Shown one piece after another: positions 43,266-52,410 of a DNA stretch of 64,000 bases. The position numbers and the translations under genes are program-made. Each line of letters starts with the position of its first letter. Within the stretch, counting starts at the first letter, position 1. The notes beneath the pieces were generated by a model. The model was not told the origin of the DNA. It did not search any database and worked only from the letters and a program-made list of their open reading frames with translations. This stretch comes from Octadecabacter sp. SW4 (GTDB taxonomy: Bacteria > Pseudomonadota > Alphaproteobacteria > Rhodobacterales > Rhodobacteraceae): NCBI RefSeq assembly GCF_008065155.1, contig NZ_CP042819.1:2232001-2296000 (forward strand), in the 5' to 3' direction.

Positions 43266-45043
43266 AGCGGCCAGATGAACGGGATCACGGCACTGGCCAG
43301 CATCCCGACGGACAGGTTCAGCGGAATGCCGACCCGCAGAAAATCGCTGAACTTGTACCCGCCGGGGCCGTAAACCAGCGTGTTGGTCTGATAGCCGATG
43401 GGCGTGGCGAAACTGGCACTGGCCGCGACCATCACAGCCACCACCAGCGGGCGCGGATCAAGGCCCATCGCCGTGGCCAGCCCGATCGCAATCGGGGTGA
43501 TCACTACCGCGACGGCGTTGTTTGACACCATTTCCGTCAGTACCGAAGTCAGCAAGTAAATCGCCCAGACAATCAGGAACGGCGGCAGCATCTGCAAGGC
43601 GGGGGCAAGGCCGCTGACGATCAGGGCCACCGCGCCCGAAGCCTCCAAAGCCGCGCCAATCGCCAGCATTGAAAAGATCAGCGCCAGCAAACGGCCATCG
43701 ATAAAGGAAAACGCCTCGTCCGCATCAATGCAGCGGGTGACAAGCACCAGCGCAACAGCCAGCACAGCCAGAAAAAAGATTGGCGCGACACCAAAGGCCG
43801 CAAGCGCGACAATCCCCAAAAGGGCGGAAATCACAATCGGCGCATGGCTGCGACGATACGCGCGGGCCGAAGGGTGTGACACGTCCACCATATCCATATC
43901 ACTGGCGAGGCGCTGAATATCCTCGGGCGCGCCTTCCAGCAGCAGCGTATCGCCAATCCGCACAACCAGTTCATCCAGCTGTCGCCCGATGTTCTGGTTG
44001 CGGCGATGCACGGCCAGCGTATAAACCCCGTAACGGCGGCGCAGACGCAGCGCGCCAAGCGTGCGTCCGACCATCTTGCACCCGGGTGTGATCAGCACTT
44101 CGACGGTCGATGTTTCCACGGCGGACAATTGATCGACGCGCTTCAACTCCTTGGTGGCTTGCAGCGACAGCAATTCTGTCATCGCGGTGCGCAACACCAC
44201 GCGGTCACCCACCTGCAGGGTCACGCCTGCCAGATTGCGCCGCAAGGATGCATCGCCGCGCACCACGTCGATCAGGCGCACGCCGTCACGTTTGAACAGT
44301 TGCACCCCCGTCACCTCGCGCCCGATCAGGTTGCTTTCGGGCGGGATCACGGCCTCGGTAAAGAAGCGCATCTTGGATTTGTCCGACAACAAATTGGCCA
44401 TGCTGTCCCGATCGGGCAAAAGGCGCGGCGCAATGAACCGCAAATAGACCATACCCCACGCCACCAGAATGATACCCAGCGGCGTGACCTCGAAAATCGT
44501 GAAGGCCCGCAGCCCCTGGGCGCGCGCCACACCATCGACCAGCAGATTGGTCGAGGTGCCGATCAGTGTCAGCGTGCCACCAAGGATCGCCGCGTAACTG
44601 AGCGGGATCAACAGCTTGGACGCCGACAGCCCCATCGTGCGAGCCAGTTGCACAAAGACGGGGATCATCACGACGACCACCGGCGTATTGGACACAATCG
44701 CCGAGGACAGCACGACAAAGGCCATCAACCCGCCCAGCGCCAGCGCGGGCCGCGTCTTGGCGTTGCGTTCGGCGACCTTGGTCAGCGCCTCAAGCGAGCC
44801 TGTGCGCACCAGCGCGCCCATGACGATGAACATCGCCGCGATGGTCCAGGGCGCCGGGTTGGACAGCACGTTCAGCGCGTCCTGATAAGGCAGCACCCCG
44901 CTGATCAGCATCAGGGCCACGCCGGCAATCGCCACGACTTCGGTCGGGAAGGTTTCGCGCAGGAACAACACGAACATGATCCCCACGACGATGAGGGTCA
45001 AAACCGCCTGCCCCGTGTCCGAGATCGCGAAAAGCTCAATCAT
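43256..45043 (-). CDS. SLC13 family permease with two RCK_C (TrkA-C) domains
   Basis: A 595-residue transporter with the same architecture as 40737-42515 but a different sequence. The first membrane half has SAIVSNTPVVVVMIPVFVQ and GGTLTLIGTSTNLLVDG. Two TrkA-C domains follow (about 205-385, e.g. RFFTEAVIPPESNLIGREV and SAVETSTVEVLITPGCKMVGRTL). The second membrane half has VSNNAVAVVITPIAIGLA and SFATPIGYQTNTLVYGPGGYKF. It is closer to the sulfate/SLC13 proteins of marine bacteria. The substrate is an inference only. Confidence 0.87.
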   Translation of the reverse strand: MIELFAISDTGQAVLTLIVVGIMFVLFLRETFPTEVVAIAGVALMLISGVLPYQDALNVLSNPAPWTIAAMFIVMGALVRTGSLEALTKVAERNAKTRPALALGGLMAFVVLSSAIVSNTPVVVVMIPVFVQLARTMGLSASKLLIPLSYAAILGGTLTLIGTSTNLLVDGVARAQGLRAFTIFEVTPLGIILVAWGMVYLRFIAPRLLPDRDSMANLLSDKSKMRFFTEAVIPPESNLIGREVTGVQLFKRDGVRLIDVVRGDASLRRNLAGVTLQVGDRVVLRTAMTELLSLQATKELKRVDQLSAVETSTVEVLITPGCKMVGRTLGALRLRRRYGVYTLAVHRRNQNIGRQLDELVVRIGDTLLLEGAPEDIQRLASDMDMVDVSHPSARAYRRSHAPIVISALLGIVALAAFGVAPIFFLAVLAVALVLVTRCIDADEAFSFIDGRLLALIFSMLAIGAALEASGAVALIVSGLAPALQMLPPFLIVWAIYLLTSVLTEMVSNNAVAVVITPIAIGLATAMGLDPRPLVVAVMVAASASFATPIGYQTNTLVYGPGGYKFSDFLRVGIPLNLSVGMLASAVIPFIWPLYP

Positions 45044-45103
45044 ATTGCATGACCCTGTTATACCACACGAGTTTCGCCGAGCGCGGACAGCGACGCAAGC
45101 GGA

Positions 45104-45919
45104 TTAGGCCGGGGCCGCCTGCTGCAAACGCCCGCCGGTGCGGATCATTTCCACGCGGGTCGCCTTGCCCGTGCGATCATCGGTGACGACGAACAGGCCC
45201 GATAGGGTTGCTTCTTCCGTAGCGGGGGAAAACCGCGCCTTGGGCATGCCGGTGATAAAGCGGCGCAGGGGTTCGGTTTTTTCCATGCCGATGACCGAAT
45301 TGTAATCGCCGCACATGCCCGCGTCGGTCTGGTAGGCCGTGCCGCCGGGCAGCACCATCGCATCGGCTGTGGGCACATGGGTATGTGTGCCGACGACAAT
45401 GCTGGCACGCCCGTCACAAAAATGGCCCATCGCCATTTTTTCCGAGGTCGCCTCGCAATGCACATCGATCAAGCTGGCCTGCACCATACCGCCCATCGGG
45501 TGTTGGCGCAGCACGGAATCAACCGCCGAAAACGGATCGTCAAACGGACGTTTCATGAACACCTGACCCAGCACCTGCGCCACCAGCACCTTGCGCCCGC
45601 CGGGCGCGTTGAACACCCGCGCGCCCACACCCGGTGCGGCCTTGGAAAAGTTCAGCGGGCGAATGATCCGCGGCTCACTGTCGATGAATGCCATCATGTC
45701 TTTTTGATCGAAGGCGTGATCGCCAAGGGTCAGCACATCGGCGCCCGCGTCCAGCAATATCTTGGCATGTGCGCCCGAAAGCCCCATGCCGCCGGTCGCA
45801 TTTTCGCCATTCACCACGACAAAATCCAGCCGCCATTCATCACGCAAACGCGGCAGGTGGGTGGTGATCGCCGCGCGTCCTGCGCGGCCCATGACATCGC
45901 CTAGAAACAAAATTCGCAT
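45104..45919 (-). CDS. TIGR00282 family metallophosphoesterase (YmdB-like)
   Basis: A 271-residue di-metal phosphoesterase. Metal and active-site motifs: MRILFLGDVMGRAGR (N-terminus), FVVVNGENATGGMGL, LTLGDHAFDQKD, IDVHCEATSEK and VVGTHTHVPTADA. Relatives such as YmdB hydrolyse cyclic nucleotides and affect RNA turnover and biofilm decisions. It starts at 45919, the family MRILFLGD; the 12-codon upstream extension lacks homology. No signal peptide. Confidence 0.9.
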   Translation of the reverse strand: MRILFLGDVMGRAGRAAITTHLPRLRDEWRLDFVVVNGENATGGMGLSGAHAKILLDAGADVLTLGDHAFDQKDMMAFIDSEPRIIRPLNFSKAAPGVGARVFNAPGGRKVLVAQVLGQVFMKRPFDDPFSAVDSVLRQHPMGGMVQASLIDVHCEATSEKMAMGHFCDGRASIVVGTHTHVPTADAMVLPGGTAYQTDAGMCGDYNSVIGMEKTEPLRRFITGMPKARFSPATEEATLSGLFVVTDDRTGKATRVEMIRTGGRLQQAAPA

Positions 45920-45960
45920 GGGGGTCCGTAAAGCAATCACGCTGCCCAAGCGCAAGCGAA

Positions 45961-46344
45961 TTATAAGAAATAGGTCAGCCCGTGCAGGATCGTCAGGCGC
46001 AAGCGATCGGTGTCAATCTGGTCGGGGTGATCGAACAGAATCGCGCGGCTGCCGTCAATCCGGTCGGCACCCGCAAAACGCTGCGCGTGGGTTGCAATGA
46101 CGGTGGTGGAACAGGGGGCACAAAAGGCAAAGGTCGCGGATTTATGCGGTGCCACACGCAGGGTCGTGCCCGTGTTTGCCGCCCTGGGCCGAAAGGCGGG
46201 CTGGCCCCATTTCAGGCTTTCGGTCAGCGGGCCGATGCGCGGATCACTTGCACCCGTGTCGATGATCAAATTGCGCAGACGCGCCATGCCCTGCGCCACC
46301 AGCGGGGGTTGTGCGGCGAATACGGCGGCGATTTCCGGCTTCAT
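45961..46344 (-). CDS. DUF1801 domain-containing protein
   Basis: A 127-residue protein with the DUF1801/YdhG pattern: an N-terminal helix (LVAQGMARLRNLIIDTGA), then LTESLKWGQPAFRP and a beta core with CAPCSTTVI. Structural relatives bind small ligands, but function is undefined. The start overlaps the 5-formyl-THF cyclo-ligase stop by 4 nt (ATGA), so it is the last gene of an mgtE-cyclo-ligase-DUF1801 operon. Confidence 0.75.
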   Translation of the reverse strand: MKPEIAAVFAAQPPLVAQGMARLRNLIIDTGASDPRIGPLTESLKWGQPAFRPRAANTGTTLRVAPHKSATFAFCAPCSTTVIATHAQRFAGADRIDGSRAILFDHPDQIDTDRLRLTILHGLTYFL

Positions 46345-46901
46345 TTGCCCACCTCGATCACACCGCGTTCTGTCACGATCAAATCAAGCGGTTGATCGGT
46401 GAGCTCCAGCGGCAGGTTCGCATCCTCTTGATCCGCATAGGCAAAGCCGATGGCCAAGGTCGCCTGCGCAGCACGCAGACCCTCCAGCGTGCGGTCATAA
46501 AACCCGCCACCATAGCCCAGCCGCCCGCCTGCACGGCTGAATGCAACCAGCGGCACGATCAGGATTTCCGGGGTGATCCAATCGCCGCTGGCCGGAACCT
46601 GCGCGCCAAACTCCCCGGCAATCATGGCGCAGTCAGGCTCCCACGCGCGGAACTTCAGCGGCTGGCCCTTTCCGATGATCACAGGCACGCAAACCGGGCC
46701 ATGCGCCGCGGCTTCTTCCATCGCCGCCGTCGGGTCGATCTCGGTGCGCATCGCCATGTAGCCCGCCAGTGGCACGCCACGATAACCGGCCAGAACCGCC
46801 GACAGATGGCCCGCGTGGCCCGTGCCGCTGTCATGGGCCAGCTTGCGGCGCGCAAAGGCAGCCTTGCGGGCCTGCGCTTTTATTGCCGCTCGACCGGTCA
46901 C
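46341..46901 (-). CDS. 5-formyltetrahydrofolate cyclo-ligase
   Basis: A 186-residue enzyme that converts 5-formyl-THF to 5,10-methenyl-THF with ATP. Seen are the N-terminal R/K-rich helix, RTEIDPT, the conserved LIVPLVAFSRAGGRLGYGGGFYDR (about 126-149) and a C-terminal LPLELTDQPLDLIVTE. The start is GTG at 46901, sharing GTGA with the mgtE stop. In enteric bacteria this gene sits by 6S RNA, but here it does not. Confidence 0.9.
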   Translation of the reverse strand: MTGRAAIKAQARKAAFARRKLAHDSGTGHAGHLSAVLAGYRGVPLAGYMAMRTEIDPTAAMEEAAAHGPVCVPVIIGKGQPLKFRAWEPDCAMIAGEFGAQVPASGDWITPEILIVPLVAFSRAGGRLGYGGGFYDRTLEGLRAAQATLAIGFAYADQEDANLPLELTDQPLDLIVTERGVIEVGK

Positions 46902-48295
46902 AACAGAACGACCGCTGCCAAGCCAAGAAAGGCAAAGAATCCAACAACATCCGTGACCGTGGTGACAAAGGCACCCGAGGCCAGCGCCGGATCAACACCC
47001 AGTTTTTCCAGCGCCACAGGGATCACCGTGCCCGCCAGTCCGGCCACAACCATATTGATAATCATCGCCACGCCAATCACGACACCGAGCATCGGCGAGC
47101 CGAACCAGATCATGCCCACGGCCCCCATCACAACGGCGAAAATCGCACCGTTTACGCAGCCCACATAGACCTCGCGCCGGATCACGCGCCAGACGTTGGC
47201 GCCGGTCAAATCGCGTGTGGCAATGGCGCGCACGGCCACGGTCAGCGACTGCGTGCCGGCGTTGCCCCCCATCGACGCGACAATCGGCATGAGCACGGCA
47301 AGCGCGACAAAGCCCGCGATCACATCCTCGAACAGGGAAATCACCAGACTGGCCAGAATCGCCGTGACAAGGTTCACCGCCAGCCACGGAAAGCGCTGCC
47401 GGGTCGTTTCAATGACGCGGTCGGTCAGGCTGCCCTCGCCAACACCGGCCAGACGCAGGATGTCTTCCTCGTGCTCCTCGTCGAGAACGATCATCGCATC
47501 GTCAATCGTGATCACGCCGACAAGGCGGTCGTTCTGATCGACCACAGGCGCGGAAATCAAGTGATACTGGTTGAAGGCATAGGCAACGTCGCCTTCGTCC
47601 TGATCATAGCGGAAGGTGCGAAAGCTGTCCTCGGTCAGGTCGGCCAGCTTGGTAGCGCGCGGCGCACCCAACAGGCGGCCAAGCGTCACGTAACCCATTG
47701 GTTTCATGCGCGGATCGACAAGGATCACATGGTAAAACTGTTCTGGCAAATCATCGTGACTGCGCAGGAAATCAATGGTTTCACCAACGCTCCAATGAAC
47801 CGGCGCGCGCACCACTTCGACCTGCATCAAGCGGCCGGCGGATTCCTCGGGGTAGGACAGCGCCTGTTCAACAGCGATCCGGTCGGTGACGCCAAGCGCA
47901 TCCAGAACGGCCTCTTGCTGTGCGTCATCAAGGTCTTCGACAAGGTCCACGACATCGTCGCTTTCCATCTCGCGCACAGCCTCGGCCAGTTCCAGCGGCG
48001 CCAGGCTCTGGATCACTTCTTCGCGCAGGGATTCTTCAAGCTCGGACAGGATTTCACCGTCCATCCCGCCGCGCCACAGCGTCAGCAGCGCACGGCGGTC
48101 ACGCCCATCAATCTGTTCCAGAAGGTCGGCGATGTCAGCGGCGTGCAGCGGATTCAACAAGTCGTCAACCGCTGCCGCATCGCCCAGTTCGACAGCCGCC
48201 AGCACCGCGTCCAGGACACGTTTGGTCAGGCTTTGGCCGTCGTCTTCGATGTCGGTCAGATCTTCCACCTGGCACCCCCAATCTTCGCGCAGCAT
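46898..48295 (-). CDS. mgtE: Magnesium transporter MgtE
   Basis: A 465-residue Mg2+ channel. The MgtE N domain (about 30-140, superhelical: LHAADIADLLEQIDGRDRRALL...) is followed by paired CBS domains (about 145-270, YPEESAGRLMQVEVV and DRLVGVITIDDAMIVLDEE) and five C-terminal membrane helices with MPIVASMGGNAGTQSLTVAVRAIA, the ion-pore signature. Mg2+ binding to the cytosolic domains closes the channel. It is divergent from guaD across 85 bp. Confidence 0.95.
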   Translation of the reverse strand: MLREDWGCQVEDLTDIEDDGQSLTKRVLDAVLAAVELGDAAAVDDLLNPLHAADIADLLEQIDGRDRRALLTLWRGGMDGEILSELEESLREEVIQSLAPLELAEAVREMESDDVVDLVEDLDDAQQEAVLDALGVTDRIAVEQALSYPEESAGRLMQVEVVRAPVHWSVGETIDFLRSHDDLPEQFYHVILVDPRMKPMGYVTLGRLLGAPRATKLADLTEDSFRTFRYDQDEGDVAYAFNQYHLISAPVVDQNDRLVGVITIDDAMIVLDEEHEEDILRLAGVGEGSLTDRVIETTRQRFPWLAVNLVTAILASLVISLFEDVIAGFVALAVLMPIVASMGGNAGTQSLTVAVRAIATRDLTGANVWRVIRREVYVGCVNGAIFAVVMGAVGMIWFGSPMLGVVIGVAMIINMVVAGLAGTVIPVALEKLGVDPALASGAFVTTVTDVVGFFAFLGLAAVVLL

Positions 48296-48380
48296 AGAGG
48301 ATCACCCACCGTCAGCAAGAAGGTCTCTCTTGAAAATCCGTAGTTTACCTCCGCGCGCTTCGCGGCCTATTTTTACAACA

Positions 48381-49667
48381 ATGACACAGCATCTCCTTCT
48401 TGGGCAGACCCTTTCGTTTACCGGCGACCCCATCGTTTCGGACTGGCGCGACGTGACCCATCATGACAGTGCGGGCGCGGTGCTGGTCGCGGATGGGCGC
48501 ATTGCCGCGACAGGCCCCGCCACGGCCCTGCGTCGCGATTATCCACAGGCGAAAATCCACGATTACGGCAATGCCCTGATCACGGCGGGCTTTGTCGATG
48601 CGCATATGCATTATCCGCAGACCGCGATGATCGCGAGTTGGGGAAAGCGGCTGATTGATTGGCTCAACACCTATACTTTCCCCGAGGAAATGCAGTTTGG
48701 TGACCGCGCTTACGCCGACGAGATCGCCGCGCGCACCCTGGATCTGGCGCTGGCCCACGGCACAACTACGCTGACCAGCTTTTGCACGATCCACCCCGAA
48801 AGCGTCGATGCGTTTTTCAGCGCGGCGCAGGCGCGGGATATGGCCGTGGTCGCGGGCAAGACCTGCATGGATCGCAACGCCCCTGACGGGCTGCGGGACT
48901 CGGCGCAATCGGCCTATGACGACAGCAAGGCCCTGCTTGGGCGTTGGCATGGCAAGGGCCGCGCCACCTATGCGATCACCCCACGTTTCACGCCCACCTC
49001 GACGCCCGATCAGTTGCACGCCCTGGGCGCGCTTTGGCGCGAATACCCCGATTGCCTGATGCAAACGCACCTGTCCGAACAGGTCGATGAAATCGCTTGG
49101 GTGCGCGATTTGCACCCGCAGGCGCGCGACTACCTTGATACCTACGAAAGCGCGGGCCTGCTGGGCGAACGCGGCCTTTACGGCCACGCGATCCACCTTG
49201 AACCGCGCGAAATTGACCGCATCGCCGAGGTCGGCGGCGCAGTGGTGCATTGCCCGACCTCTAACACCTTTATCGGCTCTGGCCTGTTCGACATGGCGGG
49301 CCTCAAGGCGCGCGGCATCAGCATCGGGCTGGCTACGGATACGGGCGGAGGATCGTCCTTTTCGATGCTGCGCACGATGGCGGCGGCCTATGAAATCGCT
49401 CAGCTGCGCGGCGTTCCGTTACACCCCGCACAACTGATGTGGCTGGCAAGTGAAGGATCGGCGCGCGCCTTGCATATGGGTGGGAAAATCGGATCGCTCA
49501 GCCAGGGTGCGGCGGCAGACATCTGCGTGATCGACCTTGCCTCGACCCCAGCCATCGCCCAGCGCACCGGCGTTGCGAATGACATCTGGGAAGCGCTGTT
49601 TCCCACAATCATGATGGGCGATGATCGCGCAATCGCAGAGGTCTGGGTGAAGGGTAAGGTGCGCTAG
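48381..49667 (+). CDS. guaD: Guanine deaminase
   Basis: A 428-residue amidohydrolase that converts guanine to xanthine. Metal ligands H75 and H77 are in FVDAHMHYPQ. TFPEEMQF and THLSEQVDEIAWV follow, then GHAIHLEPREIDRIAEVGGAVVHCPTSNTFIGSGLFD and the catalytic LATDTGGGSSFSML. These match GuaD rather than chlorohydrolases. The frame is open far upstream, antisense to mgtE, but the ATG at 48381 begins the conserved protein. Its stop overlaps that of the convergent CAP-domain lipoprotein by 4 nt. Confidence 0.93.
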   Translation: MTQHLLLGQTLSFTGDPIVSDWRDVTHHDSAGAVLVADGRIAATGPATALRRDYPQAKIHDYGNALITAGFVDAHMHYPQTAMIASWGKRLIDWLNTYTFPEEMQFGDRAYADEIAARTLDLALAHGTTTLTSFCTIHPESVDAFFSAAQARDMAVVAGKTCMDRNAPDGLRDSAQSAYDDSKALLGRWHGKGRATYAITPRFTPTSTPDQLHALGALWREYPDCLMQTHLSEQVDEIAWVRDLHPQARDYLDTYESAGLLGERGLYGHAIHLEPREIDRIAEVGGAVVHCPTSNTFIGSGLFDMAGLKARGISIGLATDTGGGSSFSMLRTMAAAYEIAQLRGVPLHPAQLMWLASEGSARALHMGGKIGSLSQGAAADICVIDLASTPAIAQRTGVANDIWEALFPTIMMGDDRAIAEVWVKGKVR

Positions 49668-50149
49668 CACGCCTCAGCCAGCAAAAGCACCCACATATCG
49701 TCCACGCGCCCCAACCCGTATTCGCGCGCGCGCCCGGCAAGCATGTTCACCCGGTGATCGGGCGAGCCCATCCAGGCCGCAACAATGCGTGCTTCGTTGG
49801 GCTGACCGCTGCCTATATTTTCCGCCAGGAAGCGGTAACAGTAGCCCTGCGCCCGCACCCGTGTCGCGGGGGTCGCGCCATTTGGCGATTGGTGCGAAAA
49901 ATAACTACGCTGCACCATGTCCTGGGCATGGACTTGCGCCGCCGCAGCAAGACGCGCATTCGGGGCAAGCGGACCCAGCCCGTTGTCCGCGCGCGCCTTG
50001 TTCAGCATGGCGCCAAATCCCGATGTGGGAACGGCCGCAAGCGGGGCCGCCGGACCGGACGCCGTGCCGCCCGCAATCGGCACCGGCACCACAACACAAG
50101 CTGTCAGCGCGAGAAGTGCAAACAATGAGAAGAAAACGCCCCGCATCAC
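49664..50149 (-). CDS. CAP (SCP/PR1)-domain lipoprotein
   Basis: A 161-residue secreted protein with a lipobox LTAC (Cys18) and a CAP domain: LNKARADNGLGPLAPNARLAAAAQVHAQDM, SYFSHQSPNG, AENIGSGQ and WMGSPDHRVNML, with the usual His and Glu pairs of the cleft. The tandem ATG (50149/50146) leaves the start uncertain by one codon. Bacterial CAP proteins of this YkwD type are extracellular, with poorly known roles. Confidence 0.87.
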   Translation of the reverse strand: MMRGVFFSLFALLALTACVVVPVPIAGGTASGPAAPLAAVPTSGFGAMLNKARADNGLGPLAPNARLAAAAQVHAQDMVQRSYFSHQSPNGATPATRVRAQGYCYRFLAENIGSGQPNEARIVAAWMGSPDHRVNMLAGRAREYGLGRVDDMWVLLLAEAC

Positions 50150-50203
50150 AGCCTCCCGAACCGTTGTCTCACCCTAGGGGCGGGTGGTCCATTTTGTCGA
50201 GCC

Positions 50204-51538
50204 TTAACCCTGCAAATCTGCTGCAAGCCTGTTTTGCGTGGTGACCGCGCGCGCCAGATCAATCGTGACCATCTGACCGTCGCGCACGACTTCGCGCCCT
50301 TCGACGATCAGATCGCGCACGCGGGTTGGCCCCGCCAGCAGCAGCGCCGCCGCGTCCCAACTGCCGGCACTTTCCACGCCGGACACGTCCCAGATGGCCA
50401 GATCGGCGCGTTTGCCCACGGCGATCTGCCCGCAGTCATCGCGGCCCAGGACCTGCGCGCCACCGCGTGTTGCAATCTCCAATGCCGCGCGCGCGCTCAT
50501 CGCGTCAGCGCCACGCGCGACCCGTTGCAACAGCAGCGACTGGCGCGCCTCGAGGATCAGGTTGCTCGCGTCATTGCTGGCCGATCCGTCGACGCCCAGC
50601 CCCACGTTTACCCCCGCATCGCGCATCGCCCGCACAGGTGCGATCCCGCTGCCAAGGCGGCAGTTGGAACAGGGGCAATGGGCGACACCGGTGCCGGAAC
50701 GCGCAAATAAATCAATCTCTTGTTCGTCCAACTTCACGCAATGCGCATGCCAAACATCCCTGCCCGTCCAGCCCAGATCCTCGGCATATTGACCCGGGCG
50801 GCAATCGAATTTTTCCAGACAATAGGCGATGTCCTCGTCGTTTTCGGCCAGATGGGTATGCAGCATCACGCCCTTGTCGCGGGCCAGAATCGCGGCGTCA
50901 CGCATCAATTCGCGACTGACGGAGAATGGCGAACAGGGGGCAACGCCCACCCGCACCATCGCGCCCACGCTGGCATCATGATGGGTGTCGATCACGCGGA
51001 TGCAGTCGTTCAGGATGGCCGCTTCGTCCTCGACCAGGGAATCAGGGGGCAGGCCACCGTCGCTTTCACCAATGCTCATCGCGCCGCGTGTGGGATGAAA
51101 CCGCAGGCCGACCTCTTGGGCGGCGGCGATTGTATCGTCAAGGCGCGACCCGTTGGGAAACAGATACAGGTGATCAGAGCTCATCGTGCAGCCCGACAGC
51201 GCCAATTCGGCAAGCCCCACTTGCGCCGATGCAAACATTTCTTCGGGGCCAAAGCGCGCCCAGATCGGATAGAGCGCTTGCAGCCAGCCGAACAACAGCG
51301 CGTCCTGCCCGCCCGGCACCGCGCGGGTCAGGGTTTGATACAGGTGATGATGGGTGTTGACTAAACCGGGGGTGACAACACAACCGCGCGCGTTGATCAC
51401 GTGGGCATTCGGTGCATCTATCGCGCCAATCCCGGCAATCACGCCGTCACGCAGCAGAATATCCGCGCCTTGTAGTTCGCGGCGGGTGTCGTCCATCGTC
51501 AGAATGGTGTCGGCGTGCCTGATCAGGGTTGTGGGCAT
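50204..51538 (-). CDS. 8-oxoguanine deaminase-like amidohydrolase
   Basis: A 444-residue metal-dependent deaminase of the AtzB/TrzN/8-oxoguanine deaminase group. Metal ligands are in NTHHHLYQTLTRAVPG (H63-H65 region). Other blocks are SSDHLYLFPNG, RGAMSIGESDGGLPPD, MLHTHLAENDEDIAYC, VWHAHCVKL and GVDGSASNDASNL. The RGAMSIGESDGGLPPD block and HxHLAEND pattern fit characterised 8-oxoguanine deaminases. It would turn 8-oxoguanine into urate, next to guanine deaminase. Hydroxy-triazine activity cannot be excluded. Confidence 0.85.
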   Translation of the reverse strand: MPTTLIRHADTILTMDDTRRELQGADILLRDGVIAGIGAIDAPNAHVINARGCVVTPGLVNTHHHLYQTLTRAVPGGQDALLFGWLQALYPIWARFGPEEMFASAQVGLAELALSGCTMSSDHLYLFPNGSRLDDTIAAAQEVGLRFHPTRGAMSIGESDGGLPPDSLVEDEAAILNDCIRVIDTHHDASVGAMVRVGVAPCSPFSVSRELMRDAAILARDKGVMLHTHLAENDEDIAYCLEKFDCRPGQYAEDLGWTGRDVWHAHCVKLDEQEIDLFARSGTGVAHCPCSNCRLGSGIAPVRAMRDAGVNVGLGVDGSASNDASNLILEARQSLLLQRVARGADAMSARAALEIATRGGAQVLGRDDCGQIAVGKRADLAIWDVSGVESAGSWDAAALLLAGPTRVRDLIVEGREVVRDGQMVTIDLARAVTTQNRLAADLQG

Positions 51539-51660
51539 GGGATGTCCTTTCGCTCCACCCCCTTCGGTGGATTGGACAACCTGCGCCGACAGAAGGGGGA
51601 AGGACTCGGCGTGATGCTCAGGTTAAGGGGGGTGACATGGGCTGGCAAGTGCTTGCCCTG

Positions 51661-52347
51661 TCATCGTCCCTCGCGCAACCGCGCGACGCGCCCGTTGATC
51701 AGTGGCAGAAACATCCGATATAGCCGCTGTCGGATCGGGCCCACCTTGTTGCGATAATCCCCCTGCGCATAAAATTGAGCCGGATCGCCCCAAACACCGT
51801 CATCCCCTTCCACCGCTGCCATCTGCGAAAAATGAGCGCCGTCAAGGACAAGATCGGCACTTGCCGCACCCTTGGCCAGACTGACGGAAAACCCGGTCTT
51901 CCAGTTCCGCCGCGCCAGTTCGGCGACGGCCATGTCATGAAGTTTCTGATCGTTGATATAGCTGTCGATCGCATACCATTCACCACCCAGGTCAACCTCG
52001 ATCCAGCTATGGGACAACTGGTCGGGTAACAGCGCATATGGGATACCGGTAAAGAATCCGCGCTGAATCTCCTTGGTTATCTTTGAAAAATGCAGGCGCG
52101 CCGGAATGCCTGCGGCCTTGCACAAGGCAAGGAACAAAGTGCCCTTGGTGTTGCACTGTCCATACCCCGACCTGATCGTGTCCGATGCCTTGACGAAATC
52201 GCCATCGGGCGGAAAGGCAAAGGCAATGTCGTCACGCACATAGTTGAAAATCCGCGCAAGACTTTCGCGCGGGGTCTTTGCGTCGGCGACCAGCCTTGCG
52301 GCGGTCTGTGCGACAAGCGGGTGATCAAAGTCGGCAAGTTTTTCCAT
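51661..52347 (-). CDS. Transglutaminase-like domain protein
   Basis: A 228-residue cytosolic protein with a transglutaminase/papain-like triad: Cys65 (GYGQCNTKGTLF), His113 (LSHSWIEVDL) and Asp128 (EWYAIDSY). Bacterial members are mostly proteases or amidases of unknown target. The frame also has an in-frame GTG at 52407; I prefer the ATG at 52347 because conserved sequence starts there. It lies 63 bp after the HisN-type phosphatase on the same strand. Confidence 0.72.
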   Translation of the reverse strand: MEKLADFDHPLVAQTAARLVADAKTPRESLARIFNYVRDDIAFAFPPDGDFVKASDTIRSGYGQCNTKGTLFLALCKAAGIPARLHFSKITKEIQRGFFTGIPYALLPDQLSHSWIEVDLGGEWYAIDSYINDQKLHDMAVAELARRNWKTGFSVSLAKGAASADLVLDGAHFSQMAAVEGDDGVWGDPAQFYAQGDYRNKVGPIRQRLYRMFLPLINGRVARLREGR

Positions 52348-52410
52348 GCCGCCAAGTAGCGCGACACCGAAAGACTGTCCTTGATACCGATCAAGTCGCG
52401 GCGGCACAGG

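Noticed and set aside
47886..48380. Long 5' extension of guaD in the same frame
   Set aside because: The extension is a Ser/Arg-rich antisense image of mgtE. Conserved guanine deaminase sequence starts at 48381.
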